A stretch of DNA of 14,693 nucleotides from JBOHBN01 sp050698355 (GTDB lineage: Bacteria; Actinomycetota; Actinomycetes; Streptosporangiales; WHST01). The stretch's first letter is position 1; the number at the start of each line of letters is the position of its first letter. The notes below the pieces were generated by a model. It ran no database searches. It worked only from the letters and a program-made list of their open reading frames with translations, and had not been told where the DNA came from. Shown here piece by piece: positions 1 through 6,520 of the stretch. The DNA lies in NCBI GenBank assembly GCA_050698355.1, contig JBOHBN010000378.1, forward strand, positions 1-14,693, written 5' to 3'. The position numbers and the translations under genes are program-made.

Positions 1-882
1 CGCGTACACCGCGGGCACCGCGAGCGCGCGAGGCCGGCCACCGGCCGCCAGCAGGACGGCCGCCGCGGTGCCGACGACCGCCGCCGGCGGTGCGAGGTAG
101 CGCGCCGACACGGTCTCCGGGTGCAGCATCATCACCCGCCAGCGCCACGAGCCGGTGCTGCAGTACTGCCTGGCGAGCGCGGCGAAGCTCGACCTGGGCC
201 GGTAGGCCACGCGCAGCTGCGGGGTGAACCACACGACGCCTCCGGTCTCGCGGATGCGGTGGTTCATCTCCCAGTCCTGCGCGCGGTGGAAGGTCTCGTC
301 GTACCCGCCGACCCGGTCCAGCGCCGACCTGCGGAAGACACCCAGGTACACCGTCTCGGCCGGTCCCGCGTCTCCCCCGGTGTGGAACCGCGCGGAGCCC
401 ACGCCGAGCCGCGAGCTCATCGCACAGGCCACCGCGCGCTCCAGGCCGGTCGTGCCCTCGGCGGCCATCAAGCCGCCGACGTTGTCCGCGCCGGTGTCCT
501 CCAGCACGCTCACGGCCGTACGCACGTAGTCGGCGGGCAGCACGGAGTGGCCGTCGACGCGTACGAGGATGTCGTGCTTCGCCTCCCGTACAGCCGCGTT
601 GAGCCCGTGCGGGGTGTGCCCATCGGGGTTGTCGATCACCCGCACGCGCGGGTCGGCGGCGAGCTCCTGCGCCACCTCGTCGGTGCGGTCCCGGGACGGC
701 CCGATCGCGAGCACGACCTCGATCTCGCCCGTGTAGTCCTGGCCGAGGATGCCGTCGACCGCCGCGCACAGGTGCCGCTCCTCGTTCAGCACCGGCATCA
801 CGACCGACACGCCGGGCCACAGCGCCGGCTGGGCCGCCGCTTGCGTCCGCGCGGTCTCCCGCGCGTTGCCGGCTCTCTTCAT
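1..882 (-). CDS. Family 2 glycosyltransferase, ExoA-like, 3' end cut by window edge
   Basis: This reads as an open frame of 294 codons from an ATG to the window edge, with no stop reached. It likely transfers a sugar from a nucleotide-sugar donor to a lipid or envelope glycan at the inner face of the membrane. Seen: the GT-A opening VVMPVLNE at residues 27-34, a donor/metal-binding DxD-like VDGH around D110, and a QDWE catalytic-base motif at 202-205, followed by RQYCSTGSWRW near 239-249. A hydrophobic stretch begins near 260, which fits the C-terminal membrane helices of the succinoglycan ExoA-like group. The start is supported by GAGGGA three bases upstream. It is divergent from a LytR-CpsA-Psr protein, so a role in envelope glycopolymer assembly is inferred. 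The acceptor and sugar are unknown; other GT2 subfamilies, including mycofactocin-type, cannot be excluded. Confidence 0.9.
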   Translation of the reverse strand, partial: MKRAGNARETARTQAAAQPALWPGVSVVMPVLNEERHLCAAVDGILGQDYTGEIEVVLAIGPSRDRTDEVAQELAADPRVRVIDNPDGHTPHGLNAAVREAKHDILVRVDGHSVLPADYVRTAVSVLEDTGADNVGGLMAAEGTTGLERAVACAMSSRLGVGSARFHTGGDAGPAETVYLGVFRRSALDRVGGYDETFHRAQDWEMNHRIRETGGVVWFTPQLRVAYRPRSSFAALARQYCSTGSWRWRVMMLHPETVSARYLAPPAAVVGTAAAVLLAAGGRPRALAVPAVYA

Positions 883-931
883 GCGTCCCTCGCACACCAG
901 GTTGGTAACGGTACGTAGCGTGGTCAGGGTA

Positions 932-2296
932 GTGCCCGCTACCGTGCCGGACGTGGTGGGCTACCCGACAGGTCGCGAGACGGCAGCCAGGATCGTCGCG
1001 CTTGTGATCGCCGCTGTCTCGGCGGTGGTCCTGGCCGCCGGTGCGGTGCTGTGGAGCAGCGCGGCGGGGTACGCCGACGAGGTCGAGCGGATCGCCGTGT
1101 TCGGCGACGAGCGGCCGCCGTCGTCGGCCAACGGATCCGTCGATGTGCTGTTCGTCGCCACCGACCAGGGGCAGGGGCCGAAGAGCGCGCTGCTGCGCGT
1201 CGTGCTCGTGCACCTGTCCAGACGGCACGCCACCACGGTGCTCGTCCACCTGCCCACCGATTCGCTGCTGCGCGTTCCAGGCCACGACGCGTCCGACGGC
1301 GAGGAGGGCAAGGACGGCGAGGCCCGCCGGCCACTGTCCTCCACGTACGAGCAGGGCGGTGCCCGCCTGCTCGTGCAGACACTCGAGCAGGCGACCAGCA
1401 TCCACATCGACAGGTACGTGGAGGTCTCCGTACCCGCCCTGGCGGACGCGATCACCGACCTTGACGTGTGCCTGCCGACCGCGGTGCACGGCAAGGAGAT
1501 CGACCTGGACGCCGGCGAGCACGAGCTCTCCGGAGCGCAGGCGGCGGCGCTGGTGCGGGCGGCTCCGGGCGGCGACCTCGCCCAGGTGCGGCGGCTCCAG
1601 CTGCTCGCCGGCGCCGTCGACTCCACCCTGCTCGGCACGGGCGCGGTGTTCTCCCCGTTCGCCACCCACCAGCTGCTGGACGTCGGCGTGCACGCGCTGC
1701 GCGTCGACCGCGGGTTCGACACGGCCGCGACGCGGCGGCTGGCGCTGGCGCTCCGCGACCCGTACGCGATGCCCGCGACGATCGTGTCGGTGCCCGTAGC
1801 GGCACGCCAGAAGACCAAGCACGGCACCGGCACCCGGTGGAACGACCGGCTGGCGACGTACCTGTTCGACCAGCTGCACAAGGACAAGGAGATCGCGCCG
1901 CTGCTGTTCACGCCCACGCAGGTCTCGGTGCGGCCGCGTGACACCGGCGTGCGGGTCAGGAACGGCACCGGCGTCTCCCGGCTGGCGAGCAAGGTGAGCA
2001 AGGACCTCGCCGGGATCGGCTTCCACGTGACCGCCAAGCCGTCCAACGCCAAGCAAGACGCGCCGATCACGCTGATCTACCACGACGCCAAGCGCACCGC
2101 GAAGGCGAAAGCGCTGCAGGCGGCGATCCCCGGGTCGCAGTTGAAGCGGCTGGACCACAAGTCCCGCTCGCTCGTGCTCGTCGTCGGCGAGAACTACGCG
2201 GGCGTCCGTCCGGTGACGTACGTGAAGGGCGCCGAGTCCGGCGACGTCAACGAGGCCCGCCAGCGCATCGAGACGACGGGCCCCTGCGGCGACTGA
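932..2296 (+). CDS. LytR-CpsA-Psr (LCP) family cell-wall glycopolymer ligase with LytR_C domain
   Basis: LCP enzymes move a lipid-linked glycopolymer onto peptidoglycan outside the membrane. Seen: an N-terminal membrane helix (RIVALVIAAVSAVVLAAGAV), then an LCP-type domain with VDVLFVATDQG, two Arg-rich segments and a RAAPGGDLAQVRRLQ segment matching the polyprenyl-phosphate/arginine region. The last ~110 residues look like a LytR_C domain: VRVRNGTGVSRLASKVSKDL, then GIGFHV and VVGENYAG. The frame is open back to 749, but that part overlaps the divergent glycosyltransferase. In-frame candidate starts are ATG 881 and GTG 920, 932, 944 and 953. I chose GTG 932 because a TANNNT hexamer (TAGCGT, 916-921) lies just upstream, but no good ribosome site decides it. 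The protein is about 454 residues. The LCP assignment is firm; the polymer attached is not known. Confidence 0.87.
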   Translation: MPATVPDVVGYPTGRETAARIVALVIAAVSAVVLAAGAVLWSSAAGYADEVERIAVFGDERPPSSANGSVDVLFVATDQGQGPKSALLRVVLVHLSRRHATTVLVHLPTDSLLRVPGHDASDGEEGKDGEARRPLSSTYEQGGARLLVQTLEQATSIHIDRYVEVSVPALADAITDLDVCLPTAVHGKEIDLDAGEHELSGAQAAALVRAAPGGDLAQVRRLQLLAGAVDSTLLGTGAVFSPFATHQLLDVGVHALRVDRGFDTAATRRLALALRDPYAMPATIVSVPVAARQKTKHGTGTRWNDRLATYLFDQLHKDKEIAPLLFTPTQVSVRPRDTGVRVRNGTGVSRLASKVSKDLAGIGFHVTAKPSNAKQDAPITLIYHDAKRTAKAKALQAAIPGSQLKRLDHKSRSLVLVVGENYAGVRPVTYVKGAESGDVNEARQRIETTGPCGD

Positions 2297-2328
2297 GCGG
2301 CACCTGCCCGCCCGCACGACCGCCCTTA

Positions 2329-2382
2329 GGTGATCATGAAAGATGGCCCGTGTCCTAGCACGGAGAGGTCTTCATGATCACC
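2329..2382. repeat. Palindromic intergenic element, copy 1 (GGTGATCATGAA arms, 30-bp spacer)
   Basis: Perfect 12-bp inverted arms lie at 2329-2340 and 2371-2382 (GGTGATCATGAA / TTCATGATCACC), separated by exactly 30 bp. Inside the spacer is a second inverted repeat, CCGTG (2348-2352) and CACGG (2359-2363), with a 6-base loop. The element lies between the 3' ends of two convergent genes, the LCP gene and the sigma factor. No T-run follows either arm, so it is not a classic intrinsic terminator. A second copy with the same arms and spacer length is at 6450-6501. It could be a REP-like repeat, a bidirectional termination or RNA-end hairpin, or a paired protein-binding site. Confidence 0.85.
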
Positions 2383-2438
2383 GTGCCGTGGTGTCGACCG
2401 CCACAATCCACCTGGATGCCTTCTTCGGATGAACGTGA

Positions 2439-3689
2439 TCATTCCGGGGCGACCGGCGCGACCTCGGCTCGCCGCCCGCGCAGGAACTGCCGCTCGGCGT
2501 CGGTGCCGACGAGCTCGAGCGCGCGGTCGTACTGCGCGACGGCCTCGCCGGTCCTACCGAGCCGCCGCAGCAGCTCGCCCCGGGTGGAGTACAGCGCGTG
2601 ATGGCGGCCGAGGCTGTCATCGAGCCCGTCGAGAAGCGCGAGCCCGGCCGACGCGCCGTCGGACTCGGCGACCGCGACGGCGCGGTTGAGGCGTACGACC
2701 GGCGACCCGGTGCGCTCCTCGAGCAGGGCGTACAGCGCGCTGATCGCCCGCCAGTCGGTGTCCGCGGCCCGCGCTGCGGAGGCGTGCTCGGCGGCGATCG
2801 CGGCTTGCAGGGCGTACGGGCCGGCCGTGCGCACCATGCGCAGGGCTCCCTCGGCGAGCCGCAGGCCCTCGGCGACCTCGTCGCCCCGCCAGCGGGAGCG
2901 GTCCTGGTCGGTGAGCAGCACCAGTGCCCCGCGCTCGTCGAGCCGGGCGTCGCGCCGGGAGTGCTGCAGGAGCATCAGGGCGAGCAGGCCGAGCGGTTCC
3001 GGCTCGTCGGGTGCGAGGGATACCAGAACGCGTGCCAGGCGGATCGCCTCACCGGCCACCTCGTCGCGGATCAGCCGGCCACCGGCGGTCGCCGCGTACC
3101 CCTCGGTGAAGATCAGGTACAGCACGGCGAGCACGCCGGCCAACCGGTCGGGCAGGTCGGCGTCGGTGGGCACGCGGTACGGGATGCCGGCGGCGGCGAT
3201 CTTCTTCTTCGCGCGGGTGATCCGCGCGGCCATCGTCGGCTCGGACACGAGGAACATCCGCGCGACCTCGGCCGTGGTGAGGCCGCCGACCAGCCGCAGG
3301 GTGAGCGCGACGCGCGCCTCGGCGGCGAGCGCCGGGTGGCAGCAGGTGAACAGCAGCCGCAGCCGCTCGTCCGGGATCGCGCCCGGTTCGTACGCCTCCG
3401 CGTCGGCGCCGGGTTCGGTCCGTTCGGTGTCGCTGATGAGCAACGGCAGCTTGCGCCCGAGCGTCGCGTCCCGGCGCAGCCGGTCCAGCGCGCGGCGCCG
3501 CGCGCTGGTGAGCAGCCAGCCCGCGGGGTTGCGGGGCGTGCCGTCACGCGGCCAGGTGCGTACGGCCGCGGCGAAGGCATCCTGCAGCGCGTCCTCGGCG
3601 ATGTCGATGCTGGCGAGCTCGCGGGTCAGCAGCGCCAGCAGGCGCGCCCAGTGCTCCTTGTGCGCCCGCTCGATCGCGCCTGCTTCCAC
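2439..3689 (-). CDS. ECF sigma factor with DUF6596/TPR-like C-terminal extension (ECF42-like)
   Basis: This 416-residue protein matches the length of ECF42-type sigma factors. It would direct RNA polymerase to a small regulon. Region 2 spans roughly residues 8-75 (EDALQDAF at 32-39, then GWLLTSARRRALDRLRR at 57-73). Region 4 spans about 105-165 (LRLVGGLTTAEVARMFLVSE, then ITRAKKKI). The middle section from about 185 to 290 (AVLYLIFTEGYAAT) is the DUF6596-like part. The tail (LNRAVAVAESDGASAG, then LYSTRGELLRRLG and AVAQYDRALEL) resembles TPR repeats, known in this group to control sigma activity. Start GTG 3689 is the first plausible one; TATCGT lies eight bases upstream. ECF42 genes usually sit beside a DGPF/YCII protein gene; none is present here. 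A divergent oxidoreductase lies 67 bases away. The sigma call is firm; the subgroup is from memory. Confidence 0.9.
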   Translation of the reverse strand: MEAGAIERAHKEHWARLLALLTRELASIDIAEDALQDAFAAAVRTWPRDGTPRNPAGWLLTSARRRALDRLRRDATLGRKLPLLISDTERTEPGADAEAYEPGAIPDERLRLLFTCCHPALAAEARVALTLRLVGGLTTAEVARMFLVSEPTMAARITRAKKKIAAAGIPYRVPTDADLPDRLAGVLAVLYLIFTEGYAATAGGRLIRDEVAGEAIRLARVLVSLAPDEPEPLGLLALMLLQHSRRDARLDERGALVLLTDQDRSRWRGDEVAEGLRLAEGALRMVRTAGPYALQAAIAAEHASAARAADTDWRAISALYALLEERTGSPVVRLNRAVAVAESDGASAGLALLDGLDDSLGRHHALYSTRGELLRRLGRTGEAVAQYDRALELVGTDAERQFLRGRRAEVAPVAPE

Positions 3690-3697
3690 GACGCTGA

Positions 3698-3703
3698 ACG
3701 ATA
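3698..3703 (-). promoter_or_regulatory. Possible -10 element for the ECF sigma gene
   Basis: TATCGT on the minus strand fits the actinobacterial TANNNT -10 pattern and lies eight bases before GTG 3689, so the transcript would start at or within a base or two of the start codon. I see no convincing -35 at 17-18 bases. No ribosome site is visible. Confidence 0.35.
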
Positions 3704-3743
3704 CGGCCCGCCCGGACGAGATCCGGTCGCTATGCCTGATCGG

Positions 3744-3749
3744 TACGCT
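3744..3749 (+). promoter_or_regulatory. Possible -10 element of a leaderless promoter for the Gfo/Idh/MocA gene
   Basis: TACGCT (TANNNT) is followed by seven bases and then GTG 3757, with no ribosome site between. This fits a leaderless mRNA. A matching -35 is not obvious. Confidence 0.4.
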
Positions 3750-3756
3750 TCGCTGC

Positions 3757-4662
3757 GTGACGGTACGGATGGGACTGATCGGCGCCGGCCCGTGGGCCCG
3801 GCAGGTACACGCAGCCGGTGTGGCGGACTCGGAGCGAACGGAGCTCGTCGGGGTGTGGGCCCGCCGCGCCGAGGCGGCCAAGGCAATCTGCGCGGAGCAC
3901 GGCGGGCAGCCGTACGACTCAGTGGAATCACTGCTCGCCGATGTCGACGCGGTCACGTTCTCGGTGCCGCCGGAGGTGCAGGCCGAGATCGCGACTCGAG
4001 CCGCGGCGCACGGCACGCACCTCGTCTTGGAGAAACCGATCGCGGCCGACTTCGGGTCGGCGGAGCGGCTGGCCGCAGCTGTCACCGCCGCGGGCGTACG
4101 GACCGCGGTGTTCTTCACCGGCCGGTACTCCGACCAGGGCCGCGAGTTCCTCGCCGCCGCACGAGACCGGACCGACTGGCACGGTGCGCACGCGGTCTGG
4201 GTGTCCGGTGCGCTGCTCGACGGCCCATTCGCCAGCTCGCCGTGGCGACACGAGCGAGGCGCGCTCTGGGACGTGGTCCCCCATGCGGTCGAGCTACTCG
4301 ACGCCGCGCTGGGTCCGGTGACCGCCGTGCGGGCCGCGGCACGGACCTCGCACGGCCTGGTGCAGCTGATCGTCGACCACGAGAACGGGCGGCTCAGTGA
4401 GATCACAGCCAGCCTCCGCGTACCTGCCAACCCATCCCTGGGCGTGGTGACCCTGTTCGGTGATGGGGGGACGCTGACGTTCAGCGCCGATCGGACGGAT
4501 GCCCGCACCGCCTACGCTGACCTGCTGGATCAGCTCGTAGAGGCGATCGAGGGCGGGGGCGCCGGGCCGGAATGCGACGTGCACCGCGGAGTCGCGATCC
4601 AGCGCATCCTGCAACAGGCCGAGGAGACGTTGTCAGATCGCGCGCGGGCTCCAGCCTCCTGA
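3757..4662 (+). CDS. Gfo/Idh/MocA family NAD(P)-dependent oxidoreductase
   Basis: This 301-residue cytoplasmic dehydrogenase belongs to a family that oxidises or reduces sugars, inositols or related polyols with NAD(P). Seen: a Rossmann fold opening with GLIGAGPWA (6-14), the family EKP motif with its catalytic Lys at 92-94 (LEKPIAADF), and the GALWDVVPHAVELLD segment at 168-182 carrying the expected catalytic-pocket His at 176. The rest is the alpha/beta substrate domain. It is somewhat short for the family (usually 330-390). Start GTG 3757 gives VTVRMGLIGAG; ATG 3769 would also leave the fold intact. A much longer open frame running back to 2686 is antisense to the sigma gene and not real. 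It diverges from the sigma gene and ends only 22 bases from the convergent cysM. The substrate cannot be told from sequence. Confidence 0.9.
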   Translation: MTVRMGLIGAGPWARQVHAAGVADSERTELVGVWARRAEAAKAICAEHGGQPYDSVESLLADVDAVTFSVPPEVQAEIATRAAAHGTHLVLEKPIAADFGSAERLAAAVTAAGVRTAVFFTGRYSDQGREFLAAARDRTDWHGAHAVWVSGALLDGPFASSPWRHERGALWDVVPHAVELLDAALGPVTAVRAAARTSHGLVQLIVDHENGRLSEITASLRVPANPSLGVVTLFGDGGTLTFSADRTDARTAYADLLDQLVEAIEGGGAGPECDVHRGVAIQRILQQAEETLSDRARAPAS

Positions 4663-4684
4663 GGTTCTGACAGGGTAGCGAGGG

Positions 4685-5632
4685 TCACGCCCAGAGCTGG
4701 CCCTCGAGCGCCTCGGCGGCCTCCTCGAGGGTGTCGGCGTACGCGCCCGTGGACAGGTACTTCCAGCCGCCGTCGGCGACGACGAACGCGATCTGCCCCG
4801 GCTCGCCGGCCTCCACGAGCCGGTCCGCGACCCGCAGCGCCACGTGTAGCGCCGCGCCGCTGGAGATACCGGCGAAGATGCCCTCCTCGGACACCAGCTC
4901 GCGGGTACGCTGCAGCGCGTCGTACGGTCCGACCGCGTGCTTGCCGGTCAGCACGGTCTCGTCGTACAGCTCGGGCACGAACCCCTCGTCGAGGTTGCGC
5001 AGGCCGTACACCAGCTCGCCGTACCGCGGCTCAGCAGCGATGACCTGTACGTCGGGCACCTTCTCGCGCAAGTAGCCGCCGACACCCATCAGCGTGCCGG
5101 TCGTGCCGAGGCCCGCGACGAAGTGGGTGATGGCGGGCAGGTCGGCGAGTATCTCCGGTCCGGTGCCCTCGTAGTGGGCGCGGGTGTTGGCGGGGTTGCC
5201 GTACTGGTAGAGCATCACCCACTCGGGATGCTCGCGCGCGAGCCCCTTCGCGACGCGTACGGCCTCGTTGGAGCCGCCGGCCGCCGGCGAGGACACGATC
5301 TCCGCGCCCCACATGGTGAGCAACTGGCGCCGCTCGGCCGAGGTGTTCTCCGGCAGCACGCACACCAGGCGGTAGCCGCGCAGCCGGCAGACCATCGCCA
5401 GGCCGATGCCGGTGTTGCCCGACGTGGGCTCCAGCACGGTCGACCCGCGGCGCAGCGTTCCGTCCCGCTCCGCCGCCTCGACCATTGCCAGGGCGACCCG
5501 GTCCTTCACGGAACCGGTGGGGTTGCGGTCCTCGAGCTTCGCCCAGAGCCGTACGTCGGGGCTCGGCGAGAGCCGGCCGAGCTCCACCAGCGGCGTGTTC
5601 CCGACGGCCTCGAGCAGCGAGTGCGCGAGCAT
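4685..5632 (-). CDS. cysM: CysO-dependent O-phosphoserine sulfhydrylase (cysteine synthase CysM)
   Basis: This PLP enzyme of 315 residues accepts sulfur from thiocarboxylated CysO onto aminoacrylate derived from O-phosphoserine, making a CysO-cysteine adduct. Seen: NTPLVELGRL at 12-21, NPTGSVKDR with the PLP lysine K43, the phosphate/substrate loop PTSGNTG at 69-75, the glycine-rich phosphate-binding GLGTTGTLMGVGGYL, and GISSGAAL near the end. The run AAEPRYGELVYGLRNLDEGF resembles mycobacterial CysM rather than CysK, which fits its position directly after cysO. Two bases separate the cysO stop from this ATG (TGA-CG-ATG), so translation is probably coupled. It is the last gene of the mec-cysO-cysM unit and converges on the oxidoreductase at 4662. 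The assignment rests on motifs plus context and is strong. Confidence 0.95.
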   Translation of the reverse strand: MLAHSLLEAVGNTPLVELGRLSPSPDVRLWAKLEDRNPTGSVKDRVALAMVEAAERDGTLRRGSTVLEPTSGNTGIGLAMVCRLRGYRLVCVLPENTSAERRQLLTMWGAEIVSSPAAGGSNEAVRVAKGLAREHPEWVMLYQYGNPANTRAHYEGTGPEILADLPAITHFVAGLGTTGTLMGVGGYLREKVPDVQVIAAEPRYGELVYGLRNLDEGFVPELYDETVLTGKHAVGPYDALQRTRELVSEEGIFAGISSGAALHVALRVADRLVEAGEPGQIAFVVADGGWKYLSTGAYADTLEEAAEALEGQLWA

Positions 5633-5634
5633 CG

Positions 5635-5913
5635 TCAGCGCGCGCCGCCGGCCACGGCGGGCAGCACGACGATCGTGTCACCGTCGCTGAGCGGTGTCTG
5701 GAGACCGCCGATGAACCGCACGTCCTCGTCGCCCCGGTAGATGTTCACGAACCGGCGCAGTCCCCCGTCGTCGACCAGCCGCTCACGCAGCCCGGGGTGG
5801 CGGCTCTCCAGATCGTCGAGCAACGCGGCGAGGGTGTCGCCGGAACCGTTGACCGACTTCTCCCCGCCCGTCTGGGGGCGCAGGATCGTCGGGATGCGTA
5901 CGTCGATGGCCAT
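5635..5913 (-). CDS. cysO: CysO, MoaD/ThiS-like sulfur carrier with C-terminal Gly-Gly-Ala-Arg
   Basis: This ubiquitin-fold sulfur carrier has 92 residues, the usual size. Its C-terminal glycine is converted to a thiocarboxylate that donates sulfur to CysM. Seen: an opening IPTILRPQTGGEKSV very close to mycobacterial CysO, then FVNIYRGDEDVRF, then the typical end VVLPAVAGG. The oddity is two more residues, Ala-Arg, after Gly-Gly (GGC GGC GCG CGC TGA). A carrier with residues beyond Gly-Gly cannot be adenylated until it is trimmed, so a protease, plausibly Mec, must act first. Start ATG 5913 has GGAG nine bases upstream. The 78-base gap from mec contains a weak 5-bp hairpin (GGGCT 5943-5947, AGCCC 5956-5960), not strong enough to call. 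The activating MoeZ-type sulfurtransferase is not in the window. Confidence 0.95.
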   Translation of the reverse strand: MAIDVRIPTILRPQTGGEKSVNGSGDTLAALLDDLESRHPGLRERLVDDGGLRRFVNIYRGDEDVRFIGGLQTPLSDGDTIVVLPAVAGGAR

Positions 5914-5922
5914 CAGCTCGTT

Positions 5923-5926
5923 CTCC
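5923..5926 (-). promoter_or_regulatory. Ribosome binding site of cysO
   Basis: GGAG on the minus strand lies nine bases before ATG 5913 and supports this start, giving cysO its own ribosome site inside the operon. Confidence 0.6.
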
Positions 5927-5991
5927 AGCGGTCGGTCGTCGTGGGCTTCCTTCCCAGCCCAACGGCGCGGGATGCGCGGTTCATTCCGCGT

Positions 5992-6414
5992 TCACCCCGC
6001 TTCTACCGTGGGGACGACCCGTACCTCCTCCTCGGTGACCTCGCCGTCGACGATCCGGTACGAGCGGAACTCCTCGGTGTCCGCGTCCCGGGTCGAGACC
6101 AGCACGTAGTGCGCGCCCGGTTCTGCCGCCAGGGAGATGTCCGTACGCGACGGGTACGCCTCGGTCGCGGTGTGCGAGTGGTAGATGACGACCGGGTCCT
6201 CGTCGCGGTCGTCCAGCTCCCGCCACACGTGCAGCTGCTCGGTGGTTTCGAACCGGAAGAACGTCGGCGAGCGTTCGGCGTTGACCATGGGCACGGGGCG
6301 CTCCGGACGGTCCGACCCCGCGGGCCCCGCCACGATGCCGCACGCCTCGTCGGGGTGGTCCCTGCGCGCGTGCGCGACGATCGCGTCGTAGACGGCCTTG
6401 TCGATGGTGAGCAC
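5992..6414 (-). CDS. mec: Mec, JAMM/Mov34 zinc metalloprotease of the CysO pathway
   Basis: Mec hydrolyses the CysO-cysteine adduct to release free cysteine and regenerate CysO. The 140-residue protein shows the full JAMM signature: the general base E23 in HPDEACGIV, the zinc ligands H79 and H81 in YHSHT, S89, and D92 in PSRTD, spaced as H-x-H-x7-S-x2-D. It is the first gene of the mec-cysO-cysM unit. The start is GTG 6414; a TAGCCT hexamer (plus-strand 6421-6426) is six bases upstream and no ribosome site is present, so a leaderless start is likely. Because CysO here ends in GGAR, Mec may also perform the first trimming, as related JAMM enzymes do for other sulfur carriers. Activity is inferred from motifs and context. 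Confidence 0.94.
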   Translation of the reverse strand: MLTIDKAVYDAIVAHARRDHPDEACGIVAGPAGSDRPERPVPMVNAERSPTFFRFETTEQLHVWRELDDRDEDPVVIYHSHTATEAYPSRTDISLAAEPGAHYVLVSTRDADTEEFRSYRIVDGEVTEEEVRVVPTVEAG

Positions 6415-6420
6415 GGTCCG

Positions 6421-6426
6421 AGGCTA
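6421..6426 (-). promoter_or_regulatory. Possible -10 element of leaderless promoter for mec-cysO-cysM
   Basis: TAGCCT on the minus strand (TANNNT) ends six bases before GTG 6414. This suggests the cysteine unit has its own promoter, separate from clpS-DUF2017 and downstream of the palindromic element at 6450-6501. No clear -35 is seen. Confidence 0.4.
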
Positions 6427-6449
6427 TCCGGCCGATCGACCGTACTCGC

Positions 6450-6501
6450 GTGATCATGAAAGGTTGTTGTAGCAATGGCTACGAACATCCTTCATGATCA
6501 C
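6450..6501. repeat. Palindromic intergenic element, copy 2 (GTGATCATGAA arms, 30-bp spacer)
   Basis: Perfect 11-bp arms lie at 6450-6460 and 6491-6501 (GTGATCATGAA / TTCATGATCAC) with a 30-bp spacer, the same length as in the copy at 2329-2382. The spacer sequence differs, but again folds on itself: GTAGC (6469-6473) pairs with GCTAC (6478-6482) around an AATG loop, and the bases outside continue to pair with few mismatches, so nearly the whole element can form one hairpin. It lies 20 bases after the DUF2017 stop and upstream of the mec promoter region. It may end the clpS-DUF2017 transcript, though no T-run follows. Confidence 0.85.
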
Positions 6502-6520
6502 CGGGAAGCAGTGGACCGGC

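Noticed and set aside
121..918. Long plus-strand open frame of 265 codons
   Set aside because: It is antisense to the glycosyltransferase, whose motifs are clear. The translation is Arg/His/Pro-rich with no family features, as expected of a shadow frame in high G+C DNA.
961..2070. A 369-codon minus-strand frame
   Set aside because: It is antisense to the LCP gene, which has a membrane helix and a LytR_C domain. The reverse frame is Ser/Thr/Arg-rich without motifs.
2439..4508. A 689-codon minus-strand frame
   Set aside because: Only the part from GTG 3689 is the sigma factor. The extra N-terminal part is antisense to the Gfo/Idh/MocA gene and is Ser/Ala/Arg-rich noise.
2686..4662. A 658-codon plus-strand frame
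   Set aside because: Residues before GTG 3757 are antisense to the sigma factor. The oxidoreductase fold begins exactly at VTVRMGLIGAG, so no fusion is present.
4663..4684. Regulatory content between the oxidoreductase and cysM stops
   Set aside because: Only 22 bases separate the two stop codons and no inverted repeat is present.
5943..5960. Hairpin in the mec-cysO gap (GGGCT / AGCCC)
   Set aside because: A 5-bp stem is common by chance at this G+C and no T-run follows. No riboswitch-like structure is evident.
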